Shown here: positions 50,083 through 59,628 of the stretch, piece by piece
Layout: each line of letters begins with the position of its first letter
How positions within the stretch are numbered: position 1 is the first letter of the stretch
Assembly (NCBI GenBank): GCA_002716945.1
Contig: PBCF01000002.1
Location: 639,605-703,604, forward strand
Direction: 5' to 3'
DNA from: Gammaproteobacteria bacterium
GTDB lineage: Bacteria; Pseudomonadota; Gammaproteobacteria; GCA-002705445; GCA-002716945
DNA length: 64,000 nucleotides
The notes under the pieces: model-generated
What the model saw: only the letters and a program-made list of their open reading frames with translations
Told to the model about the DNA's origin: nothing
Databases searched by the model: none
Position numbers and translations under genes: made by a program

Positions 50083-51161
50083 AAATATATTTAGTTGGTG
50101 GCGCAGTTAGAGATCAGCTTCTAGGTCTACCAATAAAAGAAAAAGATTGGGTAGTAGTTGGCTCTACTCCTGATGAAATGAAAAGAAAAGGTTTTAAACA
50201 AGTTGGAAAAGATTTCCCTGTTTTCATCCATCCAAAAACTGGCGAAGAATATGCGCTGGCAAGAACAGAAAGAAAATCGGGTCATGGATATACAGGTTTT
50301 GAGTTTGATGCTAATCCAAATGTAACTCTTGAAGAAGATTTAGAAAGGAGAGATTTAACTATAAATGCGATTGCACAAGATGAAGAAGGAATATTAATAG
50401 ATCCATTCAATGGACAAGACGATATTAAAAATGAGAGATTAAGACATGTATCTGATGCATTCTCAGAAGATCCTCTAAGAGTATTGAGAGTAGCAAGATT
50501 TAAAGTGAATCTATCTCTGAAATATAATTTTGAAGTTGTTCCAGAGACTATGAATAAATTACGAGAAATTGTAAAAAGTGGTGAATTGAAATATCTTACA
50601 CCAGAGAGGAAGTGGTTAGAATTCTATAAAGTAATATATAAAAATAACTTCTTTAACTTTCTGGAAGAAATTAATGCTAATAAAATTATAGCGCCCGAAT
50701 ATTCAAGTCAACATATTTTGGACAACCGAGAACCTAAAATTGAAAATGAAGTTGCTATAGGATCATGGTTTATTGCTAATCATATTACTAATATAGATTC
50801 TTTCTGCTCTCAATTTAAAGTTCCTAATGAGTATACAGGTTTAGCTAAACTTTTTAGAAATACTTATAAAGAATTTGTTTCCTATACTCCAAAAGATTCT
50901 AACGAATATAATGAGCTTTTATCCCTCATAAAAAAATTAGATATAAGAAAAGAAGAAAGATTAAAGTGTTTTCTAGATATATGTAATAATCTTAATAATA
51001 ATTCTTCTAGTTTCTTTGATGGGTTAATTAATAAAATAAAATCTTATAAACTAAAAAAAGAAGATCAAACAAAATCAAATCAAGCAATACAAAAGATTGT
51101 TGAAGACGCCTATAAAGAAATTACCAAAAAACATATAAAAGATTATTTAAATAGCAATTAG
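50079..51161 (+). CDS. cca: CCA tRNA nucleotidyltransferase, short form without HD domain
   Basis: Adds or repairs the 3' CCA of tRNAs. The 360-residue protein has the class II head: [15 protein letters not shown] at the N-terminus, the metal-binding region KEKDWVVVG, and [15 protein letters not shown] near residue 90. Escherichia Cca is about 412 residues and carries a C-terminal HD phosphohydrolase domain; here the C-terminus is short, Lys/Asn-rich and shows no HD pair. The enzyme is essential here because at least tRNA-Gln lacks an encoded CCA. It overlaps uppP tail to tail by 15 bases. Confidence 0.92.
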   Translation: MKIYLVGGAVRDQLLGLPIKEKDWVVVGSTPDEMKRKGFKQVGKDFPVFIHPKTGEEYALARTERKSGHGYTGFEFDANPNVTLEEDLERRDLTINAIAQDEEGILIDPFNGQDDIKNERLRHVSDAFSEDPLRVLRVARFKVNLSLKYNFEVVPETMNKLREIVKSGELKYLTPERKWLEFYKVIYKNNFFNFLEEINANKIIAPEYSSQHILDNREPKIENEVAIGSWFIANHITNIDSFCSQFKVPNEYTGLAKLFRNTYKEFVSYTPKDSNEYNELLSLIKKLDIRKEERLKCFLDICNNLNNNSSSFFDGLINKIKSYKLKKEDQTKSNQAIQKIVEDAYKEITKKHIKDYLNSN

Positions 51162-51914
51162 AACTACTCCTAATATTAATCTATAAATAATATATGGGGT
51201 GAATGATATTTTATTTATTGTTGATATGAATAAATGAATCGTGACATATGAAAATATAAAAGATAGAAACATACCTAATAAATGTTCATTGAGTATTTGG
51301 ATGTCATTTAATCCATATAATTGAATTGATTGATACATAGTTGCCATAAAAATTGCTGGAATAGATAAGAGAAAAGCAATTTTAATAGAATCTCCTCTAC
51401 TATAATTAACAAGAAGTGCTGCTGTTATTACAATACCTGCTCTTGATACACCAGGCATAATAGCAAGTGTTTGCATAAAACCGATAAAAATAATTGTAAA
51501 TATACTAATAGATGTAAGGGTATTAATATTATCTTTCTTTTTAAGATCGGCTATGTAGAGTAAAAGGGCAAAAATAATTGTCATTAAAGCTATTGATTCA
51601 ACTGAACGCATATGTACTGTAACAAGATCTTTAAAGAGTAATCCAATTATTGGTAATGGTATTGATCCTATTATAATTAGTTTTATATATTGTATACCTT
51701 CTTTGGATGCAGAAAGCATTTTATTAATTTCATTTCGATAATAAATTAAAATAGCTATCAATGAGCCCGCATGCAAGGCAATATCAAATCCCAATCCTTG
51801 ATCTTTCATATTGAATAAAGCAGATGTAAGAATTAAGTGGGATTGACTGGAGATTGGTAGAAATTCTGTTATGCCTTGCACAATTGATAAAAGTAATATT
51901 TGAAAAAAATCCAT
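51147..51914 (-). CDS. uppP: Undecaprenyl-diphosphate phosphatase
   Basis: Integral membrane phosphatase that recycles undecaprenyl diphosphate for wall and LPS synthesis. The 255-residue protein has about seven or eight membrane helices, the N-terminal signature [16 protein letters not shown] near residue 14 with the catalytic Glu, and [11 protein letters not shown] near residue 153 with the catalytic Ser and Arg. Length is slightly short of the usual 265-273. It begins one base after the midA-like gene on the same strand. Confidence 0.94.
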   Translation of the reverse strand: MDFFQILLLSIVQGITEFLPISSQSHLILTSALFNMKDQGLGFDIALHAGSLIAILIYYRNEINKMLSASKEGIQYIKLIIIGSIPLPIIGLLFKDLVTVHMRSVESIALMTIIFALLLYIADLKKKDNINTLTSISIFTIIFIGFMQTLAIMPGVSRAGIVITAALLVNYSRGDSIKIAFLLSIPAIFMATMYQSIQLYGLNDIQILNEHLLGMFLSFIFSYVTIHLFISTINKISFTPYIIYRLILGVVLIAI

Positions 51915-51915
51915 A

Positions 51916-53040
51916 TTAAAGCTTTTCTATTTTATTAAATTCTTTGGTTGATACCAGTTTTTTGGTTATATTTTTTTTCAAAATTAAAACCTTAAATATT
52001 TCGCCCATTGTATTTGGTAATAGTATATTTTTCAATTTGTTTAATTCAATCAGTTTCTGGTTAACATCATATTCTTTATTTTCATAAATATCTAAAATTC
52101 CTAAATTTAACAAAAAGCTCGATTGCGACAAATATCCATCCACTAAAAAATTATTTTTGATAGCTAAGTTCGATAAATGTGAAAAATTTACAAAAGATGA
52201 TATATCTTGTTTTCCTATATTTGCCAATGGATTGAAATTTGATTGGTGGTTGTGTATACAAACAAGTGTTCCATCTGATCTTTCACTTGCAAAATATTCT
52301 TCAGAATTATAACCATAATCAATAACAAATATAACGCCAGATTTTATACTTTTATCTAATTTAGATATCCAATCACTGTATACAGTATTAATTTCACTCA
52401 TATAATTATCAGGCAGCTTAATTTCTTTTTTATTTAATGCAATATCTAAATTTTTTTCTAAAATATCGTCACTCTCATTCCATACATACTCAAAATCATC
52501 GTCATTAAAATTTATAAAAAGTTTCTCAAAATTATTATTTTTTATTTTAAATCGCTCTGTAGGATTTACATCAAAAAATTCATTTGCTACAACTAGTCCC
52601 TCAAAATTATCTATATTTAAATCCTTTATCCACACGAATAAATTAAATAATTCTGGTACCTCTTTTTTAAAAATTTTTATTTGTTGTTCTTTTAATTTAG
52701 CTGAAGATTCTAAAATAATATATGTATTGGGAAGGCAATTTAACTTACTTAAATATTTCATCATTGATACAGCAAGACTTCCATCTCCTCCTCCCATCTC
52801 CAATATATTTAAATTATTTTTGTTTGAACTTAAATTGATGAACTCATTTGCCATACTTTCTCCAAATAAAGACGATGTAATCGGTGATGTTATAAAATCA
52901 CCTTTATCTCCAAAAATGTTAGAAGTATTATAGTAGCCATAATTTTCATGAAATAAGGTAATATTCATAAATGATGAAAAAGGAATCACCCCATCCTTTT
53001 TAATTTTTTCTATTAAAAATTGCTCTATTTCTGATTTCAT
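51916..53040 (-). CDS. MidA-like SAM-dependent methyltransferase (DUF185)
   Basis: Member of the family that includes mitochondrial NDUFAF7, which methylates an arginine of complex I. I chose the ATG at 53040 (MKSEIEQFLIEKI) over an upstream start at 53067. The 374-residue protein has FGDKGDFITSPITSSLFGE near residue 43 and the SAM-binding EMGGGDGSLAVSMM near residue 82, then ANEFFDVNPTERF near residue 150, all typical of the family. The bacterial substrate is unknown. Followed by uppP after one base. Confidence 0.85.
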   Translation of the reverse strand: MKSEIEQFLIEKIKKDGVIPFSSFMNITLFHENYGYYNTSNIFGDKGDFITSPITSSLFGESMANEFINLSSNKNNLNILEMGGGDGSLAVSMMKYLSKLNCLPNTYIILESSAKLKEQQIKIFKKEVPELFNLFVWIKDLNIDNFEGLVVANEFFDVNPTERFKIKNNNFEKLFINFNDDDFEYVWNESDDILEKNLDIALNKKEIKLPDNYMSEINTVYSDWISKLDKSIKSGVIFVIDYGYNSEEYFASERSDGTLVCIHNHQSNFNPLANIGKQDISSFVNFSHLSNLAIKNNFLVDGYLSQSSFLLNLGILDIYENKEYDVNQKLIELNKLKNILLPNTMGEIFKVLILKKNITKKLVSTKEFNKIEKL

Positions 53041-53094
53041 AATTATATATACAAATACAGTGTACATTTATTTAATAATCCTTAATATATATTT

Positions 53095-53835
53095 ATGGCA
53101 ATTAGTACAACAGTTTTGATAACAGGCGGAGCTAAAAGAATTGGATTGGCTACTGCAAAATATCTCCATAAATATGGATTCAACATTATAATTACCTACA
53201 ATACTTCGAAAAAAGATGCTCGATTACTATATGATAATTTAAATCAAATAAGAAAAAATTCATGTCAAATAATTAAAGTAAATTTCATTGCTGAAACTAA
53301 TTACAAAGAATTATATAAGAAAATTATGAAATGTTTTGGTAGATTAGATGTATTAATAAATAATGCTGCTAAATTTTATCCAACAAAAATAGAAAAGGTG
53401 AATGAAAAATATTGGAATGATATAATAAATACAAACTTAAAAGCACCATTGATGTTATCAAAATTTTTTTTTCAAGAATTGAAAAAGAAAAAAGGATGCA
53501 TTATAAACATTATTGATATACATATTGATCCACCTCTTAAAGATCACATAATTTATAATGTTAGTAAAGCTGGTCTTCTTTCTTTGACAAAAACACTTGC
53601 AAAAGAACTTGCTCCATATGTCAGAGTTAATAGTATATCGCCAGGAGCTATTATGTGGGCTGAAATAGATAGAAAAAAAACTAAAAAGCAAAAAGATATA
53701 TTGTCAAGAATTGCATTACAAAGAACAGGAACACCTGATGATGTAGCAAAAGCAATTTTGTTTTTAATCAGAGATGCAGATTACATTACTGGGCAGAATA
53801 TAAACATAGATGGTGGAAGAAAATTAAATATGTAA
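53095..53835 (+). CDS. Pteridine reductase-like short-chain dehydrogenase (FolM-like)
   Basis: Probably reduces dihydropterin or dihydrofolate with NADPH. The 246-residue protein is a classical SDR with the altered nucleotide loop TGGAKRIG (TGX3RXG, as in PTR1/FolM) at the N-terminus, LINNAAKFYP near residue 87, the catalytic YNVSKAG near residue 157, and SPGAIMW near residue 183. It faces folK and folB, tail to tail with folK across six bases, which supports a pterin role; the exact substrate is inferred. Confidence 0.75.
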   Translation: MAISTTVLITGGAKRIGLATAKYLHKYGFNIIITYNTSKKDARLLYDNLNQIRKNSCQIIKVNFIAETNYKELYKKIMKCFGRLDVLINNAAKFYPTKIEKVNEKYWNDIINTNLKAPLMLSKFFFQELKKKKGCIINIIDIHIDPPLKDHIIYNVSKAGLLSLTKTLAKELAPYVRVNSISPGAIMWAEIDRKKTKKQKDILSRIALQRTGTPDDVAKAILFLIRDADYITGQNINIDGGRKLNM

Positions 53836-53841
53836 TTAATA

Positions 53842-54348
53842 CTAAAATATAAAATCAATTTTTTTGATTATATTTTTTTCGAAATCTTCTTTCTCTAAAA
53901 TATTTTTATGTTTAATCTTAACTTCTGGATGTATGAAGTTTGGAGCAAGATCTGTTAAAGGTTGTATAACAAAATCATAATCTAATATTTCTTTCCTAGG
54001 TAATTTTATAATATCATTACTAATTATCAAATTATCATAATATAAAATGTCTATATCAAGAGTTCTAGAACTGAATTTTGTTTCGTTTAAGCTTCTTCCA
54101 TGATCTAGTTCTAGATTATTTAAATTTTTTTTTAGATTATAAAGATCTAAAAATGTATAAAAAGAGCATACTAGATTATAAAAATTAGGACCATCAAATC
54201 CCATAGATCGGGTTTCATAAACAGGTGAAATTTTAATATCTTCAAATTTAGACTGAATTAATTTGATGCAAGATTTTATATTTTTTACTCTATCTATGTT
54301 GCTTCCTATGCCAACAAATATACAGTGGTTATTTTTTTCCTCTTTCAA
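53842..54348 (-). CDS. folK: 6-hydroxymethyl-7,8-dihydropterin pyrophosphokinase
   Basis: Transfers pyrophosphate from ATP to hydroxymethyldihydropterin in folate synthesis. The 168-residue protein has FVGIGSNIDRVKNI at the N-terminus, VYETRSMGFDGPNFYNLVCSF near residue 40 (seen as SMGFDGPNFYN), and RTLDIDILYYDN near residue 95 with the catalytic aspartates. It starts at a TTG, 20 bases inside folB, and no ATG suits better. Paired with folB in one transcript. Confidence 0.93.
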   Translation of the reverse strand: MKEEKNNHCIFVGIGSNIDRVKNIKSCIKLIQSKFEDIKISPVYETRSMGFDGPNFYNLVCSFYTFLDLYNLKKNLNNLELDHGRSLNETKFSSRTLDIDILYYDNLIISNDIIKLPRKEILDYDFVIQPLTDLAPNFIHPEVKIKHKNILEKEDFEKNIIKKIDFIF

Positions 54349-54682
54349 TAATAACCCCCACTTCTTTAGATCCTGTAACAGCTCCAGGTTTACTAAATCT
54401 ACCTTTAACGTGAGCGATATTAAATTCTTCTAAAATTAAATTTACTGTTTGTTCTGCCAAGGTCTCAATAAGCAAGAATTTGCTCTCACCTACGAAAGAT
54501 TTTACCCTCTTTGCTACCGCTTTATAATCAATAGTATCAGTTATATCATCACTATCTGATGCCTTTTTGATTTCTGTAGAAAGTTCTAAATCAATACAGA
54601 CAAACTGTTTAATTTCACGCTCCCAATCATATATCCCTATAACCGTCTCAATACAAAGTTCTTTTATAAATATAGTATCCAT
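54329..54682 (-). CDS. folB: Dihydroneopterin aldolase
   Basis: Cleaves dihydroneopterin to hydroxymethyldihydropterin and glycolaldehyde, the step before FolK. The 117-residue protein has the family opening LCIETVIGIYDWEREIKQ (Glu and Tyr at the active site), DTIDYKAVAKRV near residue 46, and LIETLAEQT near residue 72. Length is normal. It overlaps folK by 20 bases and is divergent from rpmB across 75 bases. Confidence 0.94.
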   Translation of the reverse strand: MDTIFIKELCIETVIGIYDWEREIKQFVCIDLELSTEIKKASDSDDITDTIDYKAVAKRVKSFVGESKFLLIETLAEQTVNLILEEFNIAHVKGRFSKPGAVTGSKEVGVIIERGKK

Positions 54683-54708
54683 TTCAATCCTTTTTTATTT
54701 ATTAAATA

Positions 54709-54736
54709 TTGTATATGAATATGTTTCTGATATCAT
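54709..54736 (+). promoter_or_regulatory. Probable rpmB-rpmG promoter
   Basis: TTGTAT (54709-54714, 4/6) and TATCAT (54731-54736, 5/6) are 16 bases apart in the folB/rpmB divergent gap. Transcription would start near 54743, about 15 bases before rpmB. Confidence 0.45.
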
Positions 54737-54757
54737 TATTGAGTTTAGAGAAAAGAA

Positions 54758-54982
54758 ATGTCAAAGATTTGCCAATTAACAGGAAAATCATTGCTAACAG
54801 GCAATAATGTGTCTCATGCTCATAATAGAACTAAAAGAGTGTTTGAGCCAAATCTCCATATGCATAAATTATGGTCAGATAAGCAAAATAAATGGATAAG
54901 TTTAAAATTATCAAAAAAAGCACTAAGAATTATTGATAAAATTGGATTGGATGCTGCATTAGAAAAATATAACGTAAAATAA
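54758..54982 (+). CDS. rpmB: 50S ribosomal protein L28
   Basis: Structural protein of the large ribosomal subunit. The 74-residue protein reads [21 protein letters not shown] near the N-terminus (seen as CQLTGK and [13 protein letters not shown]) and ends [11 protein letters not shown], very close to Escherichia L28 (78 residues). It is followed after six bases by rpmG, the conserved rpmBG pair. Confidence 0.97.
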   Translation: MSKICQLTGKSLLTGNNVSHAHNRTKRVFEPNLHMHKLWSDKQNKWISLKLSKKALRIIDKIGLDAALEKYNVK

Positions 54983-54988
54983 TATATT

Positions 54989-55144
54989 ATGAGAGAAAAA
55001 ATAAAATTAGTATCATCGGCTGGAACAGGACATTTTTACACTACAACTAAAAATCGAAAAACCATGCCAGATAAATTTGAAATAAAAAAATTTGATCCGG
55101 TTATTAGAAAATATGTTGTTTATAAAGAAGGAAAAATTAAATAA
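54989..55144 (+). CDS. rpmG: 50S ribosomal protein L33
   Basis: Structural protein of the large ribosomal subunit, missed by length cut-offs because it has only 51 codons. It starts [20 protein letters not shown] and ends [14 protein letters not shown], matching Escherichia L33 along its length apart from four missing N-terminal residues. It lacks zinc-binding cysteines (the zinc-free form). Its stop overlaps the convergent desaturase gene by eight bases. Confidence 0.96.
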   Translation: MREKIKLVSSAGTGHFYTTTKNRKTMPDKFEIKKFDPVIRKYVVYKEGKIK

Positions 55145-56321
55145 CTTTATATCCTTTTAAATTATCAGAAAATCTATCTAAACAATCAATACCTTTGCTT
55201 TTTGCATCTAAACACCAACCATTAATATTTTTTAAAAAATCATCCTTTTTGCTACTTCTGCTGTGTAATATTTTATAGAGTTTATCTTTTAAATGATATA
55301 CTGTTTCAATAGTTTTGCTTGCTGTAAAAATATTCTCCAATCTTTCATTTACTACTTTAGAATCTTCAGTGTTATATGTTTTAATTAAAGATGTTCTCAA
55401 TGACTTCATTTCCATTTTAATATGGTTACTAACCAATTTTTCTTCGTTTTTAAATATTGGATTCATAACTTCTTTTGTAAAATTAGTTAATACAGTAAGC
55501 TTGGATCTTAAAATAGCATATGCAGTTTCAGAATCTATATCTTTATTTGTTGAATCAATAATAGTTTTTGGAGCAAGTCTTTTTACTTTAATCAACCTAA
55601 TGAAAGAAAATATTTTAATATATAGCCATCCGATATCAAATTCCCATTTTTTTAGTGAAAATTTTGCTGCAGTTGGAAATGCATGATGATTATTATGTAA
55701 TTCTTCTCCCCCTATAAAAAAAGCAAAAGGTATTAAATTAGTTGAAGCATCCTGTGTTTCAAAATTTCTATAACCATAATAATGTCCAGCTCCATTGATC
55801 CCTCCAGCCGCAAATATAGGTGTCCACATCATTTGTATTGACCATATGATAATACCAACAACCCCAAACAAAATAATATTAAAAATAAACAATAATGCGA
55901 TACCTAAATTAGAACGTCCCGTATATATATTTTTTTCAATCCAATCATTAGGACAGTTTTGCGAATATTGTTCTATAGTTTCTGGATTATTTTTTTCTTG
56001 ATGATATAAATCCGCTCCACAAAACAATACTTTATTAATACCATGATGAATTGGACTATGTGGATCATTTTCTGATTCAACTTTTGCGTGATGTTTTCGA
56101 TGTATGGCAACCCAATCAGCCGTACGCATAGATGTAGTTAACCATAACCAAAATCTAAAAAAATGTGATAATACGCTCCTAATCTCAATAGCAGAATGAG
56201 TTATACCTCTATGAAGATAAAGAGTGATAGCCATGATAGTAATTTGAGTCACAATTATGGTATAAATTGCATACTCAAGCCAATTAAAATCGACTATTCC
56301 ATTTATTAGTAAATCAATCAT
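55137..56321 (-). CDS. Membrane acyl-CoA/acyl-lipid delta-9 fatty acid desaturase
   Basis: Di-iron membrane enzyme that introduces a double bond into saturated acyl chains using oxygen. The 394-residue protein has the three histidine boxes HRGITH near residue 38, HRKHH near residue 75 and HNNHH near residue 209, with four membrane helices among them. A C-terminal extension of about 140 residues matches the size of Pseudomonas DesB-type enzymes. It would supply unsaturated lipids aerobically. Its 3' end overlaps rpmG, and it is divergent from mutM. Confidence 0.88.
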   Translation of the reverse strand: MIDLLINGIVDFNWLEYAIYTIIVTQITIMAITLYLHRGITHSAIEIRSVLSHFFRFWLWLTTSMRTADWVAIHRKHHAKVESENDPHSPIHHGINKVLFCGADLYHQEKNNPETIEQYSQNCPNDWIEKNIYTGRSNLGIALLFIFNIILFGVVGIIIWSIQMMWTPIFAAGGINGAGHYYGYRNFETQDASTNLIPFAFFIGGEELHNNHHAFPTAAKFSLKKWEFDIGWLYIKIFSFIRLIKVKRLAPKTIIDSTNKDIDSETAYAILRSKLTVLTNFTKEVMNPIFKNEEKLVSNHIKMEMKSLRTSLIKTYNTEDSKVVNERLENIFTASKTIETVYHLKDKLYKILHSRSSKKDDFLKNINGWCLDAKSKGIDCLDRFSDNLKGYKVI

Positions 56322-56388
56322 TTTTTATAATTACAAATGATATCATCATATGATAGATTTTTATATAAGTCCAATTAATATAATTAAT

Positions 56389-57198
56389 ATGCCTGAGTTA
56401 CCTGAAGTAGAAACAATAAAAAACGCATTAAAGAAAGTTTTAAGTAAACAAGTAATACTAGATTTTGAAATTTTCAACTCAAAATTACGATGGATAATAC
56501 AAAAAAATATAAAAAGTATTATTAAAAATAATGCTGTGGAAAAAGTCACAAGACGAGGAAAATATATATGTATTAATTTTAAAAATGGTAGTCTAATTAT
56601 TCATTTAGGTATGACAGGAATTTTAAAAATACTAGATTTAAAAAACAATACTATAGAAAAACATGATCATTATCAGTTTACATTAAAAAAGTACAAAATA
56701 AGATTTAATGACATAAGAAAATTTGGTTCAGTGCATTGGGCAAATTCATTAAATGAACATTTTTTAATAAGAAAATTAGGTATTGAACCTTTAAATAATA
56801 CCTTTACACAAGAATATCTTTTTAAAAAAAGTAGAAATAGAAAATTATCTGTTAAAAATTTTATTATGAATCAAAATATCGTAACAGGTGTTGGCAATAT
56901 TTATGCATCTGAAGCATTATTTTTATCAAAGATAAATCCAATTAAAAAATCATATAGGCTGAAAGAATATGAATGTAAAATGCTGGTCTTATCTATAAAA
57001 AAAGTTTTAAAGAATGCAATTAAATATGGTGGAACTACATTACGTAACTTTAAAAAGATTGATGGTAATCCAGGATACTTTAAACAAAAATTATTAGTTT
57101 ATGGTAAAGAATTTTGTCCTGTTTGCACCAATTCAAAACTAACAAAAATTAAAATTGGAGGCAGAATGTCTTATTACTGTAAAGTGTGTCAAAAATAA
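56389..57198 (+). CDS. mutM: Formamidopyrimidine-DNA glycosylase
   Basis: Removes oxidised purines such as 8-oxoguanine from DNA and nicks the site. The start at 56389 is fixed by chemistry: the mature enzyme needs Pro as first residue, and here MPELPEVETIKNAL begins exactly there; an upstream ATG at 56350 is rejected. The 269-residue protein has the catalytic Pro2-Glu3, IHLGMTGILKI near residue 70, NQNIVTGVGNIYASEALF near residue 160, and a C4 zinc finger CPVC...CKVC at the end. Tail to tail with coaD, no gap. Confidence 0.97.
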   Translation: MPELPEVETIKNALKKVLSKQVILDFEIFNSKLRWIIQKNIKSIIKNNAVEKVTRRGKYICINFKNGSLIIHLGMTGILKILDLKNNTIEKHDHYQFTLKKYKIRFNDIRKFGSVHWANSLNEHFLIRKLGIEPLNNTFTQEYLFKKSRNRKLSVKNFIMNQNIVTGVGNIYASEALFLSKINPIKKSYRLKEYECKMLVLSIKKVLKNAIKYGGTTLRNFKKIDGNPGYFKQKLLVYGKEFCPVCTNSKLTKIKIGGRMSYYCKVCQK

Positions 57199-57675
57199 TT
57201 AATATTTTTTTTGCAAAGCTGCTTCTACTTCATTATGAACAAATTTAGATAAATCACCACCATGTTTAGCAATATCTTTTATTATACTTGATGAAAGAAA
57301 ACTAAATTCTTCTCCTGGGCTCATAAATACACTTTCAATGCTTGGCTCCATAGAACGATTCATCCCAGCGAGTTGTACTTCATATTCGAAATCAGATACA
57401 GCTCTCAACCCTCTTAAAATGATCGTTGCTGAATGGTCTTTAGCAAACTCTACTACAAGTTTTTCTAATGGCAAAACTTCTGTATTATTAAAGTCACTAA
57501 ATACTTTTTTAGCTAGAGACAGTCTTTCATCCAGATTAAACAAGGTTGTCTTCTGAGGATTACTAGCAACTGCAATTATTACATTATCAAAAATTTTACT
57601 AGCCCTTTTAACTAAGTCAGCATGACCATTTGTTACAGGATCAAAAGTACCTGGGTAGACCGCTATCAATGACAT
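57199..57675 (-). CDS. coaD: Phosphopantetheine adenylyltransferase
   Basis: Penultimate step of coenzyme A synthesis. The 158-residue nucleotidyltransferase has AVYPGTFDPVTNGHADL at the N-terminus with the TxGH-type motif NGH, LRGLRAVSDFEYE near residue 88, and FLSSSIIKDIAKHGGDL near residue 125. Length is normal. It lies three bases after rsmD on the same strand, the usual rsmD-coaD pair. Confidence 0.97.
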   Translation of the reverse strand: MSLIAVYPGTFDPVTNGHADLVKRASKIFDNVIIAVASNPQKTTLFNLDERLSLAKKVFSDFNNTEVLPLEKLVVEFAKDHSATIILRGLRAVSDFEYEVQLAGMNRSMEPSIESVFMSPGEEFSFLSSSIIKDIAKHGGDLSKFVHNEVEAALQKKY

Positions 57676-57678
57676 ATT

Positions 57679-58245
57679 TTACCTCTTTTTAGCGATTGTA
57701 TATGTTACATCACCAATACTCAAATTTTTGAGTATATTGTGGGATTTATTTAGTAGATTTATAACTTTTTCATCATAAAACTTTTTTTCCTGCTCAAAAA
57801 ATATATATGAATTTATTTTTAGATTACTACCACAAATCAATTCTATAGTGTTTATAAGCAGGGTAGATTGATAAGGTGGGTCAATAAATATTAGATCATA
57901 ATCTAAATTTTTTGATTTTTTTAAGAATTGTATTACATCTTCATTGATAGTTTTATAATTATTTATCTGTAGTTTTTTGAACTCTTCTTCTATTTTAATA
58001 AAGGTTTTTTGATTATGTTCTAGTAGTGTAGAAAATTTTGCACCTCTTGATATTGCTTCAGCAGATAATATACCACTCCCAGAAAATAGATCTAAACATA
58101 CAAATTGTGGCTGAATTGGAATGATATTAAATAAAGCTTCTCTTATGTATGATTTTGTAGGTTTAATAGTTAAATTTGTTTTATCATAATTTAGAATTCT
58201 AGATTTTAATTTTCCACCAGTAATTTTTATTTTATTTAATGGCAA
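57679..58245 (-). CDS. rsmD: 16S rRNA (guanine966-N2)-methyltransferase
   Basis: Methylates G966 of 16S rRNA. The 188-residue protein begins NKIKITGGKLKSRIL, has the SAM-binding CLDLFSGSGILSAEAISRGA near residue 49 (seen as DLFSGSGILSAEA) and the catalytic FIDPPYQST near residue 120. The start is a TTG directly after the stop of the upstream M16 gene; no ATG is available at the right place. Order M16-M16-rsmD-coaD is shared with other gammaproteobacteria. Confidence 0.93.
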   Translation of the reverse strand: MPLNKIKITGGKLKSRILNYDKTNLTIKPTKSYIREALFNIIPIQPQFVCLDLFSGSGILSAEAISRGAKFSTLLEHNQKTFIKIEEEFKKLQINNYKTINEDVIQFLKKSKNLDYDLIFIDPPYQSTLLINTIELICGSNLKINSYIFFEQEKKFYDEKVINLLNKSHNILKNLSIGDVTYTIAKKR

Positions 58246-59628
58246 TTAAAACTCACCCACTGTTATTATTGTATAATCATCAGATATTTTTTTTAAAAAA
58301 GCATCTTCAATAGATCTTTTATCAACTTTCATCAGGCCTCTTTTGTATTCTTCAAAATAGTTGTTTTCTAAATTGAAAGTGTTAATAGCTGTCAACATGC
58401 TTAATAGTTTTCTGTTTGTATCAAACCTCAATTCAAAACTATTTAAAATGCCATTTTTTGCTTTTTCTATTTCATCATCGGTAAAATTGACATTTTTAAA
58501 TTTCTTTAGCAAATCTTCTAAAAGATTAATTGCTTTATAACTATTTTGATTTTTCGTTTGCATATTTATAGCCAGTACACCAAAGTCGTTATAAGGTATC
58601 AAATAACTGTAAACTGAGTATGCTAATCCCCTCTTCTCTCTTATTTCATGCATGAGTGTTGAGCCAAATCCACTTCCACCAAAAATATAATTAGCTACAA
58701 GTAATTCATAATAATATTCATCAAGCCTTATATTTGCACAACAGCTCTTGTTTTTATGGGTTTTATTTTTCTCTCTCCAGGTTGATGTTGATATGTAGAG
58801 AGGAATATATATGAGTATATGCGTTTGGCTAGTATTAAGTTTAACTCTCTCTCGTGACTGCATACTATTATTCAATAAGGTGAATTTACAATTATTTTCA
58901 GTCTGCCAATAATCACTGCATCTGAAATTATTATACTTTTCTTTGTTTTTATAATTTTTTAAAATTCTAGAAATAAAAAAAGCTGCTTCGTTATTATTTA
59001 ATGCACCTACAAAATTTATTTCTATATTGCCAAAATTTAATAGATGCGCATCAGTATCATTTTTAGAAAGATATTTAATGGTGTCTTCATATCCAATAAC
59101 AGGATGTTGGTACCATGTTCCACTAAAGAATGTTTCATTCGCATGTTGTGATGCAAGAATAGATGGATCAAGTTTATTCCCTTTAATCTCTCTGATAATT
59201 TTTTCTTTCTCAAAATTTAATGTTTCTTCATCAATTTTAAGTTCTGTTAATATGTAATTCAAAATTTCTATTACATAATTGACATTATATTCTGATTTAA
59301 TAAATCTTATATTAATTTCGCTATTATCTTTACCAACTCTAAAATTTGCTAAAGCTCCTATCTTCTCAAATAAATGGATGATTTTTTCGTTTTTATACTT
59401 TTGTTGAGGTATTAATCTAAAAACAAGATTTCTTAGTCCAAAAGAAGCCGGATATTCATGTTTACTGCCAATATCAAAAGTAATATTCATATCAATAATA
59501 GGCAGAGATTGTCTTTCAACAAGTAAATAATCTGGGTTATATTTTATCTCTTGAATTAACGGATATGAATATACATTTTTATTATAAGATACTAATAAAA
59601 AAATAATAATTGAATAAAAATATTTCAT
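58246..59628 (-). CDS. M16-family zinc peptidase homologue lacking the metal site
   Basis: Probable regulatory half of a heterodimeric M16B protease in the periplasm. The 460-residue protein has a signal peptide (YFYSIIIFLLVSYNKNVYS). The zinc motif HXXEH is absent; the aligned stretch reads GLRNLVFRLIP. The C-terminal domain keeps the Arg/Tyr substrate-binding motif in KRGLAYSVYSYL near residue 352. This is how the alpha partner of such pairs looks. The catalytic partner is the next gene upstream, overlapping by four bases. Confidence 0.85.
   Translation of the reverse strand: MKYFYSIIIFLLVSYNKNVYSYPLIQEIKYNPDYLLVERQSLPIIDMNITFDIGSKHEYPASFGLRNLVFRLIPQQKYKNEKIIHLFEKIGALANFRVGKDNSEINIRFIKSEYNVNYVIEILNYILTELKIDEETLNFEKEKIIREIKGNKLDPSILASQHANETFFSGTWYQHPVIGYEDTIKYLSKNDTDAHLLNFGNIEINFVGALNNNEAAFFISRILKNYKNKEKYNNFRCSDYWQTENNCKFTLLNNSMQSRERVKLNTSQTHILIYIPLYISTSTWREKNKTHKNKSCCANIRLDEYYYELLVANYIFGGSGFGSTLMHEIREKRGLAYSVYSYLIPYNDFGVLAINMQTKNQNSYKAINLLEDLLKKFKNVNFTDDEIEKAKNGILNSFELRFDTNRKLLSMLTAINTFNLENNYFEEYKRGLMKVDKRSIEDAFLKKISDDYTIITVGEF

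Noticed and set aside
56350-56388. Upstream start for mutM
   Set aside because: The enzyme needs an N-terminal Pro after Met removal, which only the ATG at 56389 provides.
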